Shown here in pieces: positions 13,991-25,506 of a stretch of DNA of 64,000 bases. Position 1 is the first letter of the stretch. Each line of letters begins with the position of its first letter. This DNA comes from Lichenostomus cassidix (lineage: Eukaryota; Chordata; Aves; Passeriformes; Meliphagidae), in NCBI GenBank assembly GCA_008360975.2, contig CM039194.1:10464426-10528425 (forward strand), given 5' to 3'. Under the pieces are notes generated by a model that was given only the letters and a program-made list of their open reading frames with translations, was not told the DNA's origin and made no database searches. The position numbers were made by a program, and so were the translations under genes.

Positions 13991-16713
13991 ATAGTGTTAG
14001 GCTGTATCTACCAGAACGAGCTACCAGTTCTAATAGATAACTGGAGTATAAAAGCTCAGGTTAACAAAGTCACTGTAACTAATATCGTCTAAACAGGGAA
14101 TCCATAATCCTGCTTACCAGGCTTATAAACCTCAACACTCAAAAGATATACACAAAGGCAGGTCCTTGATTTCAGGTACAGGGCTGAACATGCTGCTTCT
14201 TTAATAAGTGGCTATGGTACCTGTTGATATATTTGCTGACTAAATTCAAAGCAGGAGTGCTTTCTGAATTTTTTTGATGAATAATGGAAGATAAGATACC
14301 CCTCTCTTTTTCCTTATCTAAGAAAAGCACTTTAAAAATTGCCCATGTGAAGTGGCCAAAGGACAGATTTTGTGAATTCTTTACAAGTAAATTGTGTGAA
14401 ACTCCCTCTAGTTGATTTTTTTCATGGTAGCTTTGTTAGTAATTACAAATTTTTAATGGCAATACCTCAGTAATATAAGAGCTTGCCAAAGTTCTCTCTT
14501 TTTTTTCCACTGTGGATTGTTGCAATATCCTTAGGGTGTATCATCACAGCAGCAGGGATTCATCTGTCTACATTTCAGTGTCTGTTACTACAGATCTGAT
14601 TGTCTGGATTCTGTTTCTCATCGGTACAGGGAAATAGATACTCCAGGGAGTAATTCAGCTCATATTGAGATTGCTGTCAAAAAACAAGTCAGAAGAGTGG
14701 TTGGGTTTTAGATGCCTACAGTGTGGGAATCTAATGTTAAATGAGATGGCTTCCCACCTGGTATGTTTATGTCTTGACATTTCCACATCAATATAATTTC
14801 CCAGCTGGTAGTTGTCAAACATTGGAGAACTTTTGATTTTTTTAGATTTAAATAGAAGTGTGAGTGAGTCAGATTTAAGTGATATAAATGTTTTCATTTC
14901 TTGTTTTAGTCTCTCAAATGGAGCAACTTACACTTTTGTCCCTTTGAATTACACAGACTGCAAGGAAATGTGGAACAGAAAGTATTAAGGGATTGCACTC
15001 CCTTACATGAAATGGACACAAAGTGCTTTAGATTGCTTCAGCTATTAGAAAGAATGTTTTAGTTTGAAAGTGTGTTATTGAAATGGCAATTCCCCTCACC
15101 ATGAGCAGCCCCTGCACTGCCAGTGCTGTTTTATACCTATGATACCAAAATAAAGCTCTAATTATTCTGTAGAGTCAAGATCCTATTTCTTGAGCAGAAT
15201 AGAAATCTCTGGATATGTTCACATGACCTTCAGATTCCTGGTTAATTCCGTTTAAATTACTGTTTGTGTCTAAACTTGCCAGCCCTCAACTGAAGCAGCA
15301 TAGGGATGGTGTGCTGCTCGTGGTGTCCTGCAGTGCAGGATTTATTCACTTGTCAGGGACAATTCACACTTCTTTTCATCTGGATAGTGGACAAATGGAG
15401 CTTTTGATTCTTAACTAACTTGGGGTACTGCAGATTATAGATTTCACTGGAATGAAGTATTTAATTACATCAGAACTTAATAATTCTCCTACAGTCGGAG
15501 AGTTAAGATCATACTGAGATATAGATTTCTGGTGCTTGCCTTTGTGCTGTGTGCAGGCCCATCTAGTTAATGTGATATCTTTTGCTCCCTCTTAGAAATG
15601 TAACTTGGTAGGTGCTAATTAATGGAATTCCACTCAAACACACACATTCCCACCACACCCACCCCAATTAAATGTCAGTGTAGTTTCCCAGGTCAATATT
15701 TCAAGGCAGTGCTGATGAGACAAGATGTCAAGTTATAATAAAAGATTGTGTTGGTAAGTAAATTTAGCACTTACTCACTCCAACTGGCAAAATTGGGGTA
15801 CAACTAGATTTTCAGAAAGTTAATTGGATATTGAATCCTCTGAGTAGTTTCAAGTGAGATGAGCAAGCCTTTCCTCAAAGGAGGATGAAGCCTAGAGTTA
15901 AATTAAATACTGGCTGTAAGCTGAATTAGCAAATGGGATCTGGGCAAAACTTTAGAGGGGAAAATTAGGATTATTTTATATCAAACAGACAACCTGTGGT
16001 TAAAGTACCAAAACATACCGACATGCTGAAAGAACATTTCTGTAATGCTTCAGTTGCCTTTGCAAGCTCTCAAGTAATGTGTCTGCTAGAGGTGGGAGTG
16101 AGGTCAGTGAGCCCACAGAAGTCACAACAGTCAGAAAGAATCTCTGGCATTTCTGTCTCTTAGTATTTCTCTCTCTCATGTATTTCCAAGAGCATTTGTT
16201 GATTGATATTTTTTAGGTCTGGGCTTTTTTTCCACTGGAAAATGCACAGTTACCAGTACATGAAGCCTTCTGTTCTTCACATAACATTAAGTGCTCCCTG
16301 GGGGCTGTTCATGTAGGAGTTCTCTGCTAAAGATTTGCCTCAGGAGTCTGTAATTCCTACAAGAAGAGCACATATCTTTATTTCAGAGTGATCACATGCT
16401 ATCACACTGGTTGATGCTCACTCACATTCTGCCTCATTAACTGTTCCTCATTTGTTTCCTTCTCTTGCCAGCCCACTTAAGCCAGATCCCCAGTGTACCC
16501 CATTAAAGCCTTCACCAGTTTCAGGCAGAAGACAGATGGCCTCATGCCCTATTCCCTCTCTCTGCAATGTACAGATTTTATCTTGGATACTTCTTTCAAA
16601 TGTGACCAAAATACTGACTGCACTCTTCCCTTTCTAATAAAATGACAAGTATTATGACTTGGTTTTATACTGCTTTTGGAAAATTCATTGTGCTGGAGAG
16701 GAAGAAACTTGAC

Positions 16714-16769
16714 ATGGGATGGGATGGGATGGGATGGGATGGGATGGGATGGGATGGGATGGGATGGGA
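16714..16769 (+). repeat. Pentanucleotide microsatellite (ATGGG)11
   Basis: Eleven perfect tandem copies of ATGGG occur without interruption. Each unit contains a GGG tract separated by AT, so the + strand, which is also the sense strand of the SPOCK1 transcript, has eleven G3 tracts with 2-nt loops and meets the usual G-quadruplex pattern. Perfect units suggest a young, length-variable array. Confidence 0.97.
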
Positions 16770-19700
16770 GTGTGAACACAGCCTGAGATGTCCTTAATGG
16801 GCAGCAATATTCCCCTAAGGACTTTCTATCTTTCCCCACTAAATCTGAGGCTGTACTGTGCATTTGCATGTTCTTACAATCTGACCTTGATAAGAGGCTC
16901 ACTTAATCTCATGGAAATAGTAAAAGGAGTCTAGAAGCTTTTAGGTGTTGATGGATAATTAACTCTAATTAAATGTGTAATCTAATGTAATAAAGTGGCT
17001 TCCAGCTGATCTTCTTGGGAAGGGCCCAAAGCCTCTGTTCTGATAGACAGCATGATCAGTTGTGGGTTTCTCCATCTCCACGTGGGATCATTTCAGGCAG
17101 TATAATGGTGTGTTATATGGCAAATCCACAGCTGTAATGTTGGACAAATTTGAACATGATTTGGAGCCCATGGGCATTATTTGGATCTTGGTAGTCACAT
17201 GATGCTTTTAGGATTTCTTCTTCCTCCATTGCTTGTGTATCTGCACGTGTATGAATGCACATTGTCATCTTTATATGAATTTGGGGAAACTGGTAAGTGA
17301 AGCATGTAACAAATCCCCTCTTCTTTATTACTTAATTATCTGGTTGTGAGGCCCAGCATTCAGCAGTTCAAGCAAATAACAGAGATGTGAATTATTCATT
17401 ACATGAGAATGAAAGATTCTAGCTGTTCCAGTCTCCTCTTTCTGACAGCTCTATCAAGCATGAGAGACAAAGATATTGGCACCATAACAGCATGCAGAGA
17501 TGGGGTCATTGACCCAACCTGTCCCTACTGTTTGGTTTCTGGTTTTGCTTGTAAAACATAGTAGGAGAAGTAATATGTATTGCCCAGCTTTCTCATGGTG
17601 GCAAGAATGTTTGTGTCTGCTGTTGTTGTATTTTCATTTGTTGCTTTTTTTTTTCCTTCTTTTTCTTAAATGTGTCAGCAGTACAGTAAAGTATTTTAAT
17701 CCTCTAAGTGACCAAGGCTACTGAGTAGATAAGCATTTCCCTACTTTCCTATTGGTTCTATCTTATGAGTCATTTAACAAAGCCCATTTGAAAGCAGAAA
17801 GTGAAATCCTCATCCCAAAGAAGGCAAAACTCCCACTGGTCTATGATAATGTCTGGTGTTTCATCATTAAAAGATAAGTATCTGTAAAAATATGGCCATT
17901 TGCAAATTTGCACATTCTCTGATGGAGGCACTTAGTACTTCCCATGCAGGTAATGGCTCTTCATGGATGATGACATTTCTATAGCAATTTTTAATTGCCA
18001 GTGAATGCCAGCAGAGGAAGTTGTGCATAAAAACAGCATTTTAAAGCATCAGCACTCCAGCTGTAACACTGCGGGATTTTAAGCAGAATGAATACCTTAT
18101 TTCAAATTACTCACAGAAAGAAGCAATTATATGTTCATTTTATTTCACTACAAAAACATGACAGTCCACTGTCTGTTAAAATACACTTCTCTGTGTTTGT
18201 ATCATGAGCCTGCCGAGCTTCCTCTTCATCTGTTTGATTTCTCAGGTTTCAAGTAAATGAGAAAGGTCAGGAAAGCCTGTTAGCCTCAGCCTTTTGCCTT
18301 TGTCCTGTGTCATTCTAAAGCCAAATGATCCAGAAATCGACCTGAAAACGTAGTTAAGTGATGTGAAATCTAGACACACTAGCAAATTACCAGTAGGAGA
18401 ACATGCTGAGTTTCAAATCATCCTGCAGCCTGGGAGACTGCTAAATTAATTAGCTTGATAGGAAACTTTAAGGAGGAGCTACTGAGACAATCCACTGGAA
18501 GGAGGAAAGAAGGATGTTTCTTTGGAAACAATGACATTGGCAGTTTGACACCTGCTGTTCTGAGGTGTTTGCCAAGCCCTTGAAAAAATCAATCTTTATA
18601 TTAATGTCAGTGTGCCAGTTCAGCAGACTGGGAGCCAGTAGCAAAGGCTACACATGCACTAAAGGCCATGTCCCACGTAGAATCTGCCATGTTCAAGGCG
18701 CTGATTATGCCCAATAAATATCTTGACTGTTATTGACTCTTCAACTCACATTAAAAAAATCTCCTATGGTCTTCTTCCTTTAGAGAAAAAAAAAAAACAA
18801 ATCACGAAGATTTGTGGGCCATTTAAAAATCTATAGGGCATGAAATTGATACTGTGTGAGAAAGAGAGAAAGGAATTCCCTCATTAGGTCTTGCACATTA
18901 GTACAAAGGCTGTTACTGTAGTTTAATCTGAGTTCTTGTTGTTTTTCCTCATAATTCATTTATACCAGACATGCACATGGAATCATATGCTAAAATACAA
19001 ATATTTATTTTAATTATATTTTCTCAAAGTCTTCACTTTTTTTGTCTTCTGTATCCATATGTGCTGTCTAAGCAAGGGATAGTTAAAGTGAGTAGCTGAA
19101 TGAAATACCCTGAACTGAAACACTGACTCCCTGCCTCCAAATTGTGATGTATAACATAAAGGCTCTCAAGAGAATTACAAGGGCAGAATTACATTTTTAC
19201 TCTGCTATTGATGAACTTAATGGTAGCAAACACTAAGGCTGCCTCTGTGGCAGCTGATGTGAGAGTGTTTCTTGCTAAGGCTTGTGACAAAGTTGATTGG
19301 ACTGGAACTTAACTGCTGCTCAGGATTATTAGTTTGTACAGCTGTTCCCCACCTCTGGATCTCATAAAGTTGCTTTAATATCCCAAGTGTTTAAAAAGGG
19401 TCAGAGCACAGAGCATGAAGCTCTCCGTTATTTTTTTCCCTCCTGCACTCCTGGCATGCTCAGATTATCTTCAGTCTTTGCTCTGATGTGACTTCGAGTG
19501 GATACAAATTTTGAGTTAGGTTTTCTGGCAGCATCTATATCCTGGAAAGTACTGTGAAATCATCTGGAAAATGATCTTGCCCAAATTATAAATGCAAATT
19601 CAGTATTCATGTCAGACAAACACATTTTCTCTGAACAGATTTTAATGTTTGACTGTGGCAAAATCAAGCTAAACTCATTTTCCAGTTCAGTGTCAGCCCA

Positions 19701-20123
19701 AACATCACTGGGGGTTATTGCAAACCCTATCAAGTAGGGAGGAAGAGTCAGAAAGGAGCAGAGATACACCCTCATTGAGAGTCTCTCTTACTTCACACCT
19801 TGCTCCAGCCTCTTCTCCAACCTCTTTGTAGTGATGCACCCTTATTAAAATGGCAATTTACTGATTAAAAGCAAAGATAAATATATTCTGCAGGAGAAGC
19901 AGTGGAATGGATAAATCATGCTGCAATAAAATTTGTGTTTTCTCAACATGACAGCAAATTTATATAAGTGGAATTTTTTTCTCCTTAATATTAAGGTCAC
20001 AGTCATACTGTTTCTATTTCTCACTGTCATTTTCCCATAAGGATCTTGTTTGAAACCAGAAAAGTATTTGGGGCAATGCCTCCAAATATGTTTAGAGATA
20101 GACCAGGCAAGTTGACTCCAGAA

Positions 20124-20190
20124 ATATAATATAATGAAATATAATATAATATAATATAATATAATATAATATAATATAATATAATATATA
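20124..20190 (+). repeat. Pentanucleotide microsatellite (ATAAT)n
   Basis: There are about nine perfect ATAAT units at 20141-20185, preceded by two units and a GAAAT interruption, and followed by an ATATAT end. The − strand open frame across it, a repeating Tyr-Ile-Ile-Leu-Tyr pattern, is a by-product of the repeat. Confidence 0.96.
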
Positions 20191-22340
20191 TTCCCTGAAA
20201 GACAGTAAACCCCAGTTTCCAATTCCATTGTTACTTTGTGTTTGAATTATTCAGCTTTAGTGATACATATGGTTCCTTTTTATTAGAACTCTGTTTTATC
20301 TTTGTTCTAATAAAAAAATAACATGTACATCAGGAACCTTGAATAATTCAGTCTGACTTCATAACTCAAGGAGCTCACTCTTTTCCAAGGCAATTCTTGC
20401 CTAGGTGTTCCAGAAATCAAGCATTTCTCTTATGAACAGTTGTTCCTGTGTTGTAGAAGTCAATTTTAGCAACCATGCTGAGTGCAAGGTTACAGAGTTT
20501 GCTGTTGTATTGCCTGAGGCAGCTTCAGCTCTTTCTCTGTAGGAAAAGGACAAAACAACATTTTAGTTATTCCACCCAGTTACTCGAGTAAGGAGCTGTT
20601 CAAACTTTAATTCCTCATAAAGGATCTTCTTTCAGAATTATTTAGCTAAATACTAGCTAGAGAAAAGGCATTTCTCCTCTGTCAGATGATATCTTCATCC
20701 ATGCATATTTTTCTTGAGAAACATAAAGCATTTTTATTAAACTATGAATCCCTTGAAAGCCTTCTAAACACTGGGTTTGTGTGTTTAAAAATTATTATCA
20801 CTAACCAAAAGACATATCAAGATGCTCTGCAATGCATTAATGAGACGAAAATTGTAGCATTTGTCAGAGAACTATATAAAGACAACTTTGATTAGCAGCA
20901 GCTCTGTAGAGGTGATCTTTTGTTGTTAAAATTAATTTTGAGGTCTCAAAACCAAGATAGGAACTTCAGGTTGTGTCAATTAAATACTGGATTATGAGAT
21001 GCCAGCAACTAAAGTGTAGCAAGAAAAAAAAAAAACTACAGAAAGAATCCAATGTTGTTTTTTCTTTCCTCTGTACATAAATTCTGTAGCATGGTACAAG
21101 TCCTATAACTTCCTCTTTTTGTTGCTGTCATTCCACTTGACACTTTAAACTGCAATGCTAATGCTCTTCCTTGTGACCACTTTCTGTCTTCCAGCCCATT
21201 TGACAATCTGCTTTTTCTGCTCTTGAGGTTACCTGCTAATTTTGCCCTTTCATCTCATTCTGTGCAGAAAAGTCACTGATCTCCTACTGTCTAGAAACTC
21301 CCAGTCTCAAAATTTCTACCTTTAGCACAATTCCAGCAATTACGGATCAATTCCAGCAGAGTGGAGTTAATTTTTACAAAATGATTTTGTAATTCATCAA
21401 TTTTCGTCTTTAATTGTTTCACACTAAAGCTTCTCACTTGCATTTTGGAGTGAGGAATGATATCAGGTACTCACTGGTTTTCCCAGCACTTATTTCTATT
21501 AAATTCATGTTAGAAGAAGCAGTTCTCTTTGCTGCATTTATATTCACCATACTTTAAAACCAGGCGGGCTGAGTGTTTGTCCTTTCATTTATTTCCCATT
21601 TAAACCTCTTCTAGATATCAATTATATTACTAATTGATTATCCATAGAGAAGCTTCATCTCTTCCTGCTTAGGTAATTCCTCTCAGAAGCAATGAAAATT
21701 CCATTAGGCAACAATCTATTACAGCAGTCAGCCCCAGCCAATTTACCCTTCTGATGTGTTTCCTGTTTCTAGATTAAGTACAAGCCACATGCAGCAACAG
21801 CAGGAGTAGCACTCATTCTTTCAGGGTATTTTTGATTCTGTCTCATGGCTAAAATCCCTAAACCTTAATAATTTTAGTGGTTTCTTCTGACAATAAATTC
21901 TTTACCTGTAAACACAGAAATCTCTGATTTTTTTCCATTTCATTCCTAATCCAGAGGTGTTCCACAGAACACTGCCCATCTTGCAAAGTTTTCCACAGTG
22001 GCATCACCTTGGCTGGAGGTGCTTCCATGAGATAGGACTGAAACAGTTCTTTTCATAATGAAATCACTTTTTCAAGAGTCTTTTATTTTTGTATTTGCTT
22101 TGCTCAGTGCACACTAACACTAATGTAATATGGAAACAAATCTTCTGTTGATGGAGAAGATGAAGTGTTTTTCCCATGTTTCCATGGAGACAATCAGGCT
22201 GCCATAAATGAACCTGAAAAGCTCTCAGTTCTGCAGAATTTGGCTGTTCTGGAATCATTCAGGTACAAGTCATTCCTAGTCATTTTCACTTGTGTGCTGT
22301 GATGCCTTCCAAGAGTCCCAGGCTGATTTCTAGACACTGA

Positions 22341-22515
22341 CTTTTGCTATCCCCATTTTAAATGCTGAAAAAGATAGTGAGGCACAGAGTGACAAACTCA
22401 TTTATCCCAAGGGATAAAAGAGGCAATGATAGAACAAGAAGACAATGTAAGGGTGTCCTTTCCTTCCTGGCCCATTGACTAGGACAGCCAGTGCCCATGC
22501 ACTAAGCTGCTAACA
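22341..22515 (-). mobile_element. MIR-like SINE, reverse orientation
   Basis: Read on the + strand, the segment shows CTATCCCCATTTTA, then GTGAGGCACAGAGTGACAAA, then TTATCCCAAGGG, and ends with CAGTGCCCATGCACTAAGCTG. These landmarks are in the order expected of a reverse-complement MIR ('tccccatttta', 'tgaggcacagag', 'cttgcccaagg', 'agtgctcttaaccac'). It is diverged. It lies about 85 bp upstream of a CR1 3' end in the same orientation. An L2/L3-family tail with a related 3' end is an alternative. Confidence 0.55.
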
Positions 22516-22601
22516 CTAAGAGAAAGTGTAAATTGGGAATCCTTCCCTGGCATATCGTTTCAAAGAATGTTATCAATGTTCTAGCTTATTCAATAGGTAT
22601 A

Positions 22602-22746
22602 AAATCATGGAAACATGGAATGGTTTGGGTCAGAAGGGACCTTAGGGATTATCTTGTTCCTATCCCCTGCCATGGGCAGGGACACTTTCCACCAGAGCAG
22701 GTTGCTCAAAACCCCATCCAACCTGGCCTTGAACACTTCCAGGGAC
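22602..22746 (-). mobile_element. CR1 LINE 3' end (bird type), 5'-truncated
   Basis: Read on the + strand it begins AATCATGGAAACATGGAATG and GGTTTGGGTCAGAAGGGACC, continues with CCATGGGCAGGGACACTTTC, and ends CCAACCTGGCCTTGAACACT plus TCCAGGGA. This is the reverse complement of the well-known 3' end of bird CR1 elements, including a degenerate form of the ATTCTATGA-type terminal repeat. Only about 145 bp remain, which is normal for CR1 because most copies are 5'-truncated. It is the best-preserved repeat in the window and the strongest evidence for a bird. Confidence 0.92.
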
Positions 22747-24189
22747 AAGTTAATATACTTTATATGCAATAGCCGATAATGTTTGGAGCCAAATTCTGTT
22801 TGACTTCTCCTAGAAAATAGGAACTTAATGGGAAAAGTAGAGTTTTTCTCATTTCCAGAACAGAATGTCTTATCTCGTTTCACATTTAAATACAGGCATG
22901 AGGAGATAGGCAGCAGCCTGGCTGGGAATTGCTGTAACTGTAACAACATTGACATTCAGTCTGTCGACAAACAGAGCAACCTCATCAGCCTTTCAGAGAA
23001 TTCATATCCAGAAATTTTATTGCTTGCTTAGCTCTCTACAATGCTGTGTTAGAAAAGAGTTGTAATTATGCATACTGAAATACTGATTTGTAAAACCAGT
23101 TTGGTCCTTATTTTTTACTATTTGCTGATGGTATCAGTACTAACAGTGATGCAGTTTTTCTTCTGCATTACCTCTAAAAATAGGCATTAAAAGATATGCT
23201 TGTTGTTCAAGTTTTAAAATGAGATTTAATGACAAAAAATATCTATTGAATAATAAAATTTGATTGGTTAAAGATTTTCCTCTGTGAAAAATGCAGAGGA
23301 GTTTTACATTGTTTCAATTTTATTTTTTTCTAGTCATAGTTCACAGTATTAAACTTCATTATAGCTTTTAATCAGAGTTGGAAAAGTGTTCAGTATCTTA
23401 CGAGCTAGCTATCTGAATTAAATCATAGTAATTTTTTACCCATTACTGCTTCAGTTAAAGTATAAATTCCAACAGCTTCAGAAGTATTACAGAAGTGTTT
23501 CACAACATACAATGCGACTTCTCTCCAAGCACATTAAAATATATATCCGTATTAATCTGAAATGGGGAAGGTATATCTTTAATTTTGCAGGAATAACTTA
23601 AAATATTATTTTCTGAGGAAGGTATAGTCTGGTTTGTTTTCATTGGCCTTGGAGTAAAATAATACATATTAAGTGAAATCCCACTAAATAAATCAAAATT
23701 CACTCCAGTGTAACAGAAAGCAGAATAATCTACATCAGTTCACAGGAAAAATTATATCCAGCATTTCAAACTTACCATAGGATTGGTAAATCCAAGCATT
23801 CAGAAATCTCAAAGTTAAATGAAAGGTACCTTCTCCTTTTTCATTTATTTATGAAGATTTGGAGTCTTTTGTATGGCTTTGGCATTACTAAATGTTTCTA
23901 GTTTTTATTTTCAGTATTTTTCTAGCAGCAAAGAGAATAAAATCCTTCTGGCATTTGGAAACAAACAGAGAGTTCTGTTCTGGCACTGGGATCTGGAGGT
24001 TTAAGGGGATCAGGTGATGCTGCAGGGCCCATGTTCAATGACAGATATGCAAAATGTAGCCTCAGCTTCTCACAAAACTAAAACCTGACTCAGTATCCTT
24101 TGGCAAGATGTTATCAGCCAGCCCAGTCTGCCTGGGTAGAGCTCCAAGTCTGTCTCTTTTCCTCACACTAATTTGCCAGGAAATTGAAC

Positions 24190-24500
24190 TTAGAAGTCTG
24201 AGGGAGGATGTTTCATTGCAGAAGGGGGAAGGCAGGGCTTGGAGGCACCCAGGGAGATGAGGGCAGCAAAGGCTCTCCCAGCCTGCTGGGGCTGAGCAGG
24301 GACAGGCTGGAGCAGTGGAGATCACTTGGGGAGCCTGGGGATAGACTGTGTCCTTCAGGGACTGAGAGAGGCCAGCAGGGCTGAGCAGTGGAAGGACAAG
24401 GCCACGTTTAGCTCTGCTCTTGTCCCGAGGATCTCTTACAAAAGACCCTGCAGAACTGGGCTCTCCCTGCGAGGCAAGAGCAGAGGTTTCTGCATTTCCT
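24190..24500. other. GC-richer block
   Basis: G-rich on the + strand, with many GGGGA, GCAGGG and CTGGGG words. Open frames on both strands reach 147 codons (−) but show only low-complexity Ser/Pro/Leu content. No gene is recognised. Confidence 0.4.
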
Positions 24501-25489
24501 CCCATTCCACCAACTAAAGATTAGAACAGTCTTTTGAAGCTCTCACTTCTATCACAGGAAGCTTGAAGCTGGATCACCTCGGGGGCTTTGGGGACTCTAA
24601 ACGAGGAGCTGTAGAGCTGCTGTCATTAAACATATGCCAAAGCCCTGTGAGTCCCAGAGAATGGGGTGATTTAATACCCCACTACTTCCTGGAATTAATA
24701 ATTGAAAGGAACATCAGAGCAATATCCTTCTGTCTGGGGGCTTTTTTAAAGTCTGTTTTGCCTTCAGCTCACCAGGATATGCAGAAATACACCCTCGGGT
24801 ATGACACATGCAAGCACAAATTATCCCACAGTGGAAGTGTTTGGAATTGAGAGGAGCATCATGGCAGGAGCATTGAACTGATGTGAGTGAGCCATCCTTG
24901 CATGTTGGATGAACCTTTGCCTTGAGGGCAGGAGGGTTTTTTGTGAAAAGGGCACCTGGACTGAGGGTTGTGACCGATTATCACATCCACCAGTGGAAGC
25001 ACATTTCCTAACTTCCAGTTCTGTCCTATTTCTCTTTTCTTTGCCTTTCTTTTTTTTTTATTTCACTGCATTGGATTTCTGTATATTCGTCAAAAAATTT
25101 AATTTAAATACCAAGGGTTCTTATCCTTTGCTTCAGACAGGAAATCTGTAGAGTCCTTTGAAGCATCTTCAGCCTTGGATGGCCCTCAGCAATGTCAAAA
25201 GTAATTATATGTCAGTTATAAAAAGTGATTTTTAAAGTGGCTGTAAAAATTAAAATAGATGTTTCTGTGCACTGTATCAGCGTCTTCAGCCAGTCAGATG
25301 TTAGAGTGCTCCAAAACAAAGCTATACAAAAATACTACACAGGGATGGAGCAAATGCTGACAGTTTGAGATGTTGTTGCCTAACTGCCTTGGGAAATTCC
25401 ATTTATTGAAAATAATTCACATACATGTTTGAAACATTTGGTAATTAATTTTCAGCTGAATTGATTTCTGTATCCAAACTGCTCTGAGG

Positions 25490-25506
25490 GGAGAGAGAGA
25501 GAGAGA
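25490..25506 (+). repeat. GA dinucleotide microsatellite
   Basis: About eight perfect GA units directly follow CTGAGGG. The tract is polypurine on the + strand and short. Confidence 0.95.

Noticed and set aside
19845..20228. 127-codon − strand frame with a Tyr/Ile/Leu repeat
   Set aside because: The repeat peptide is only the translation of the ATAAT microsatellite.
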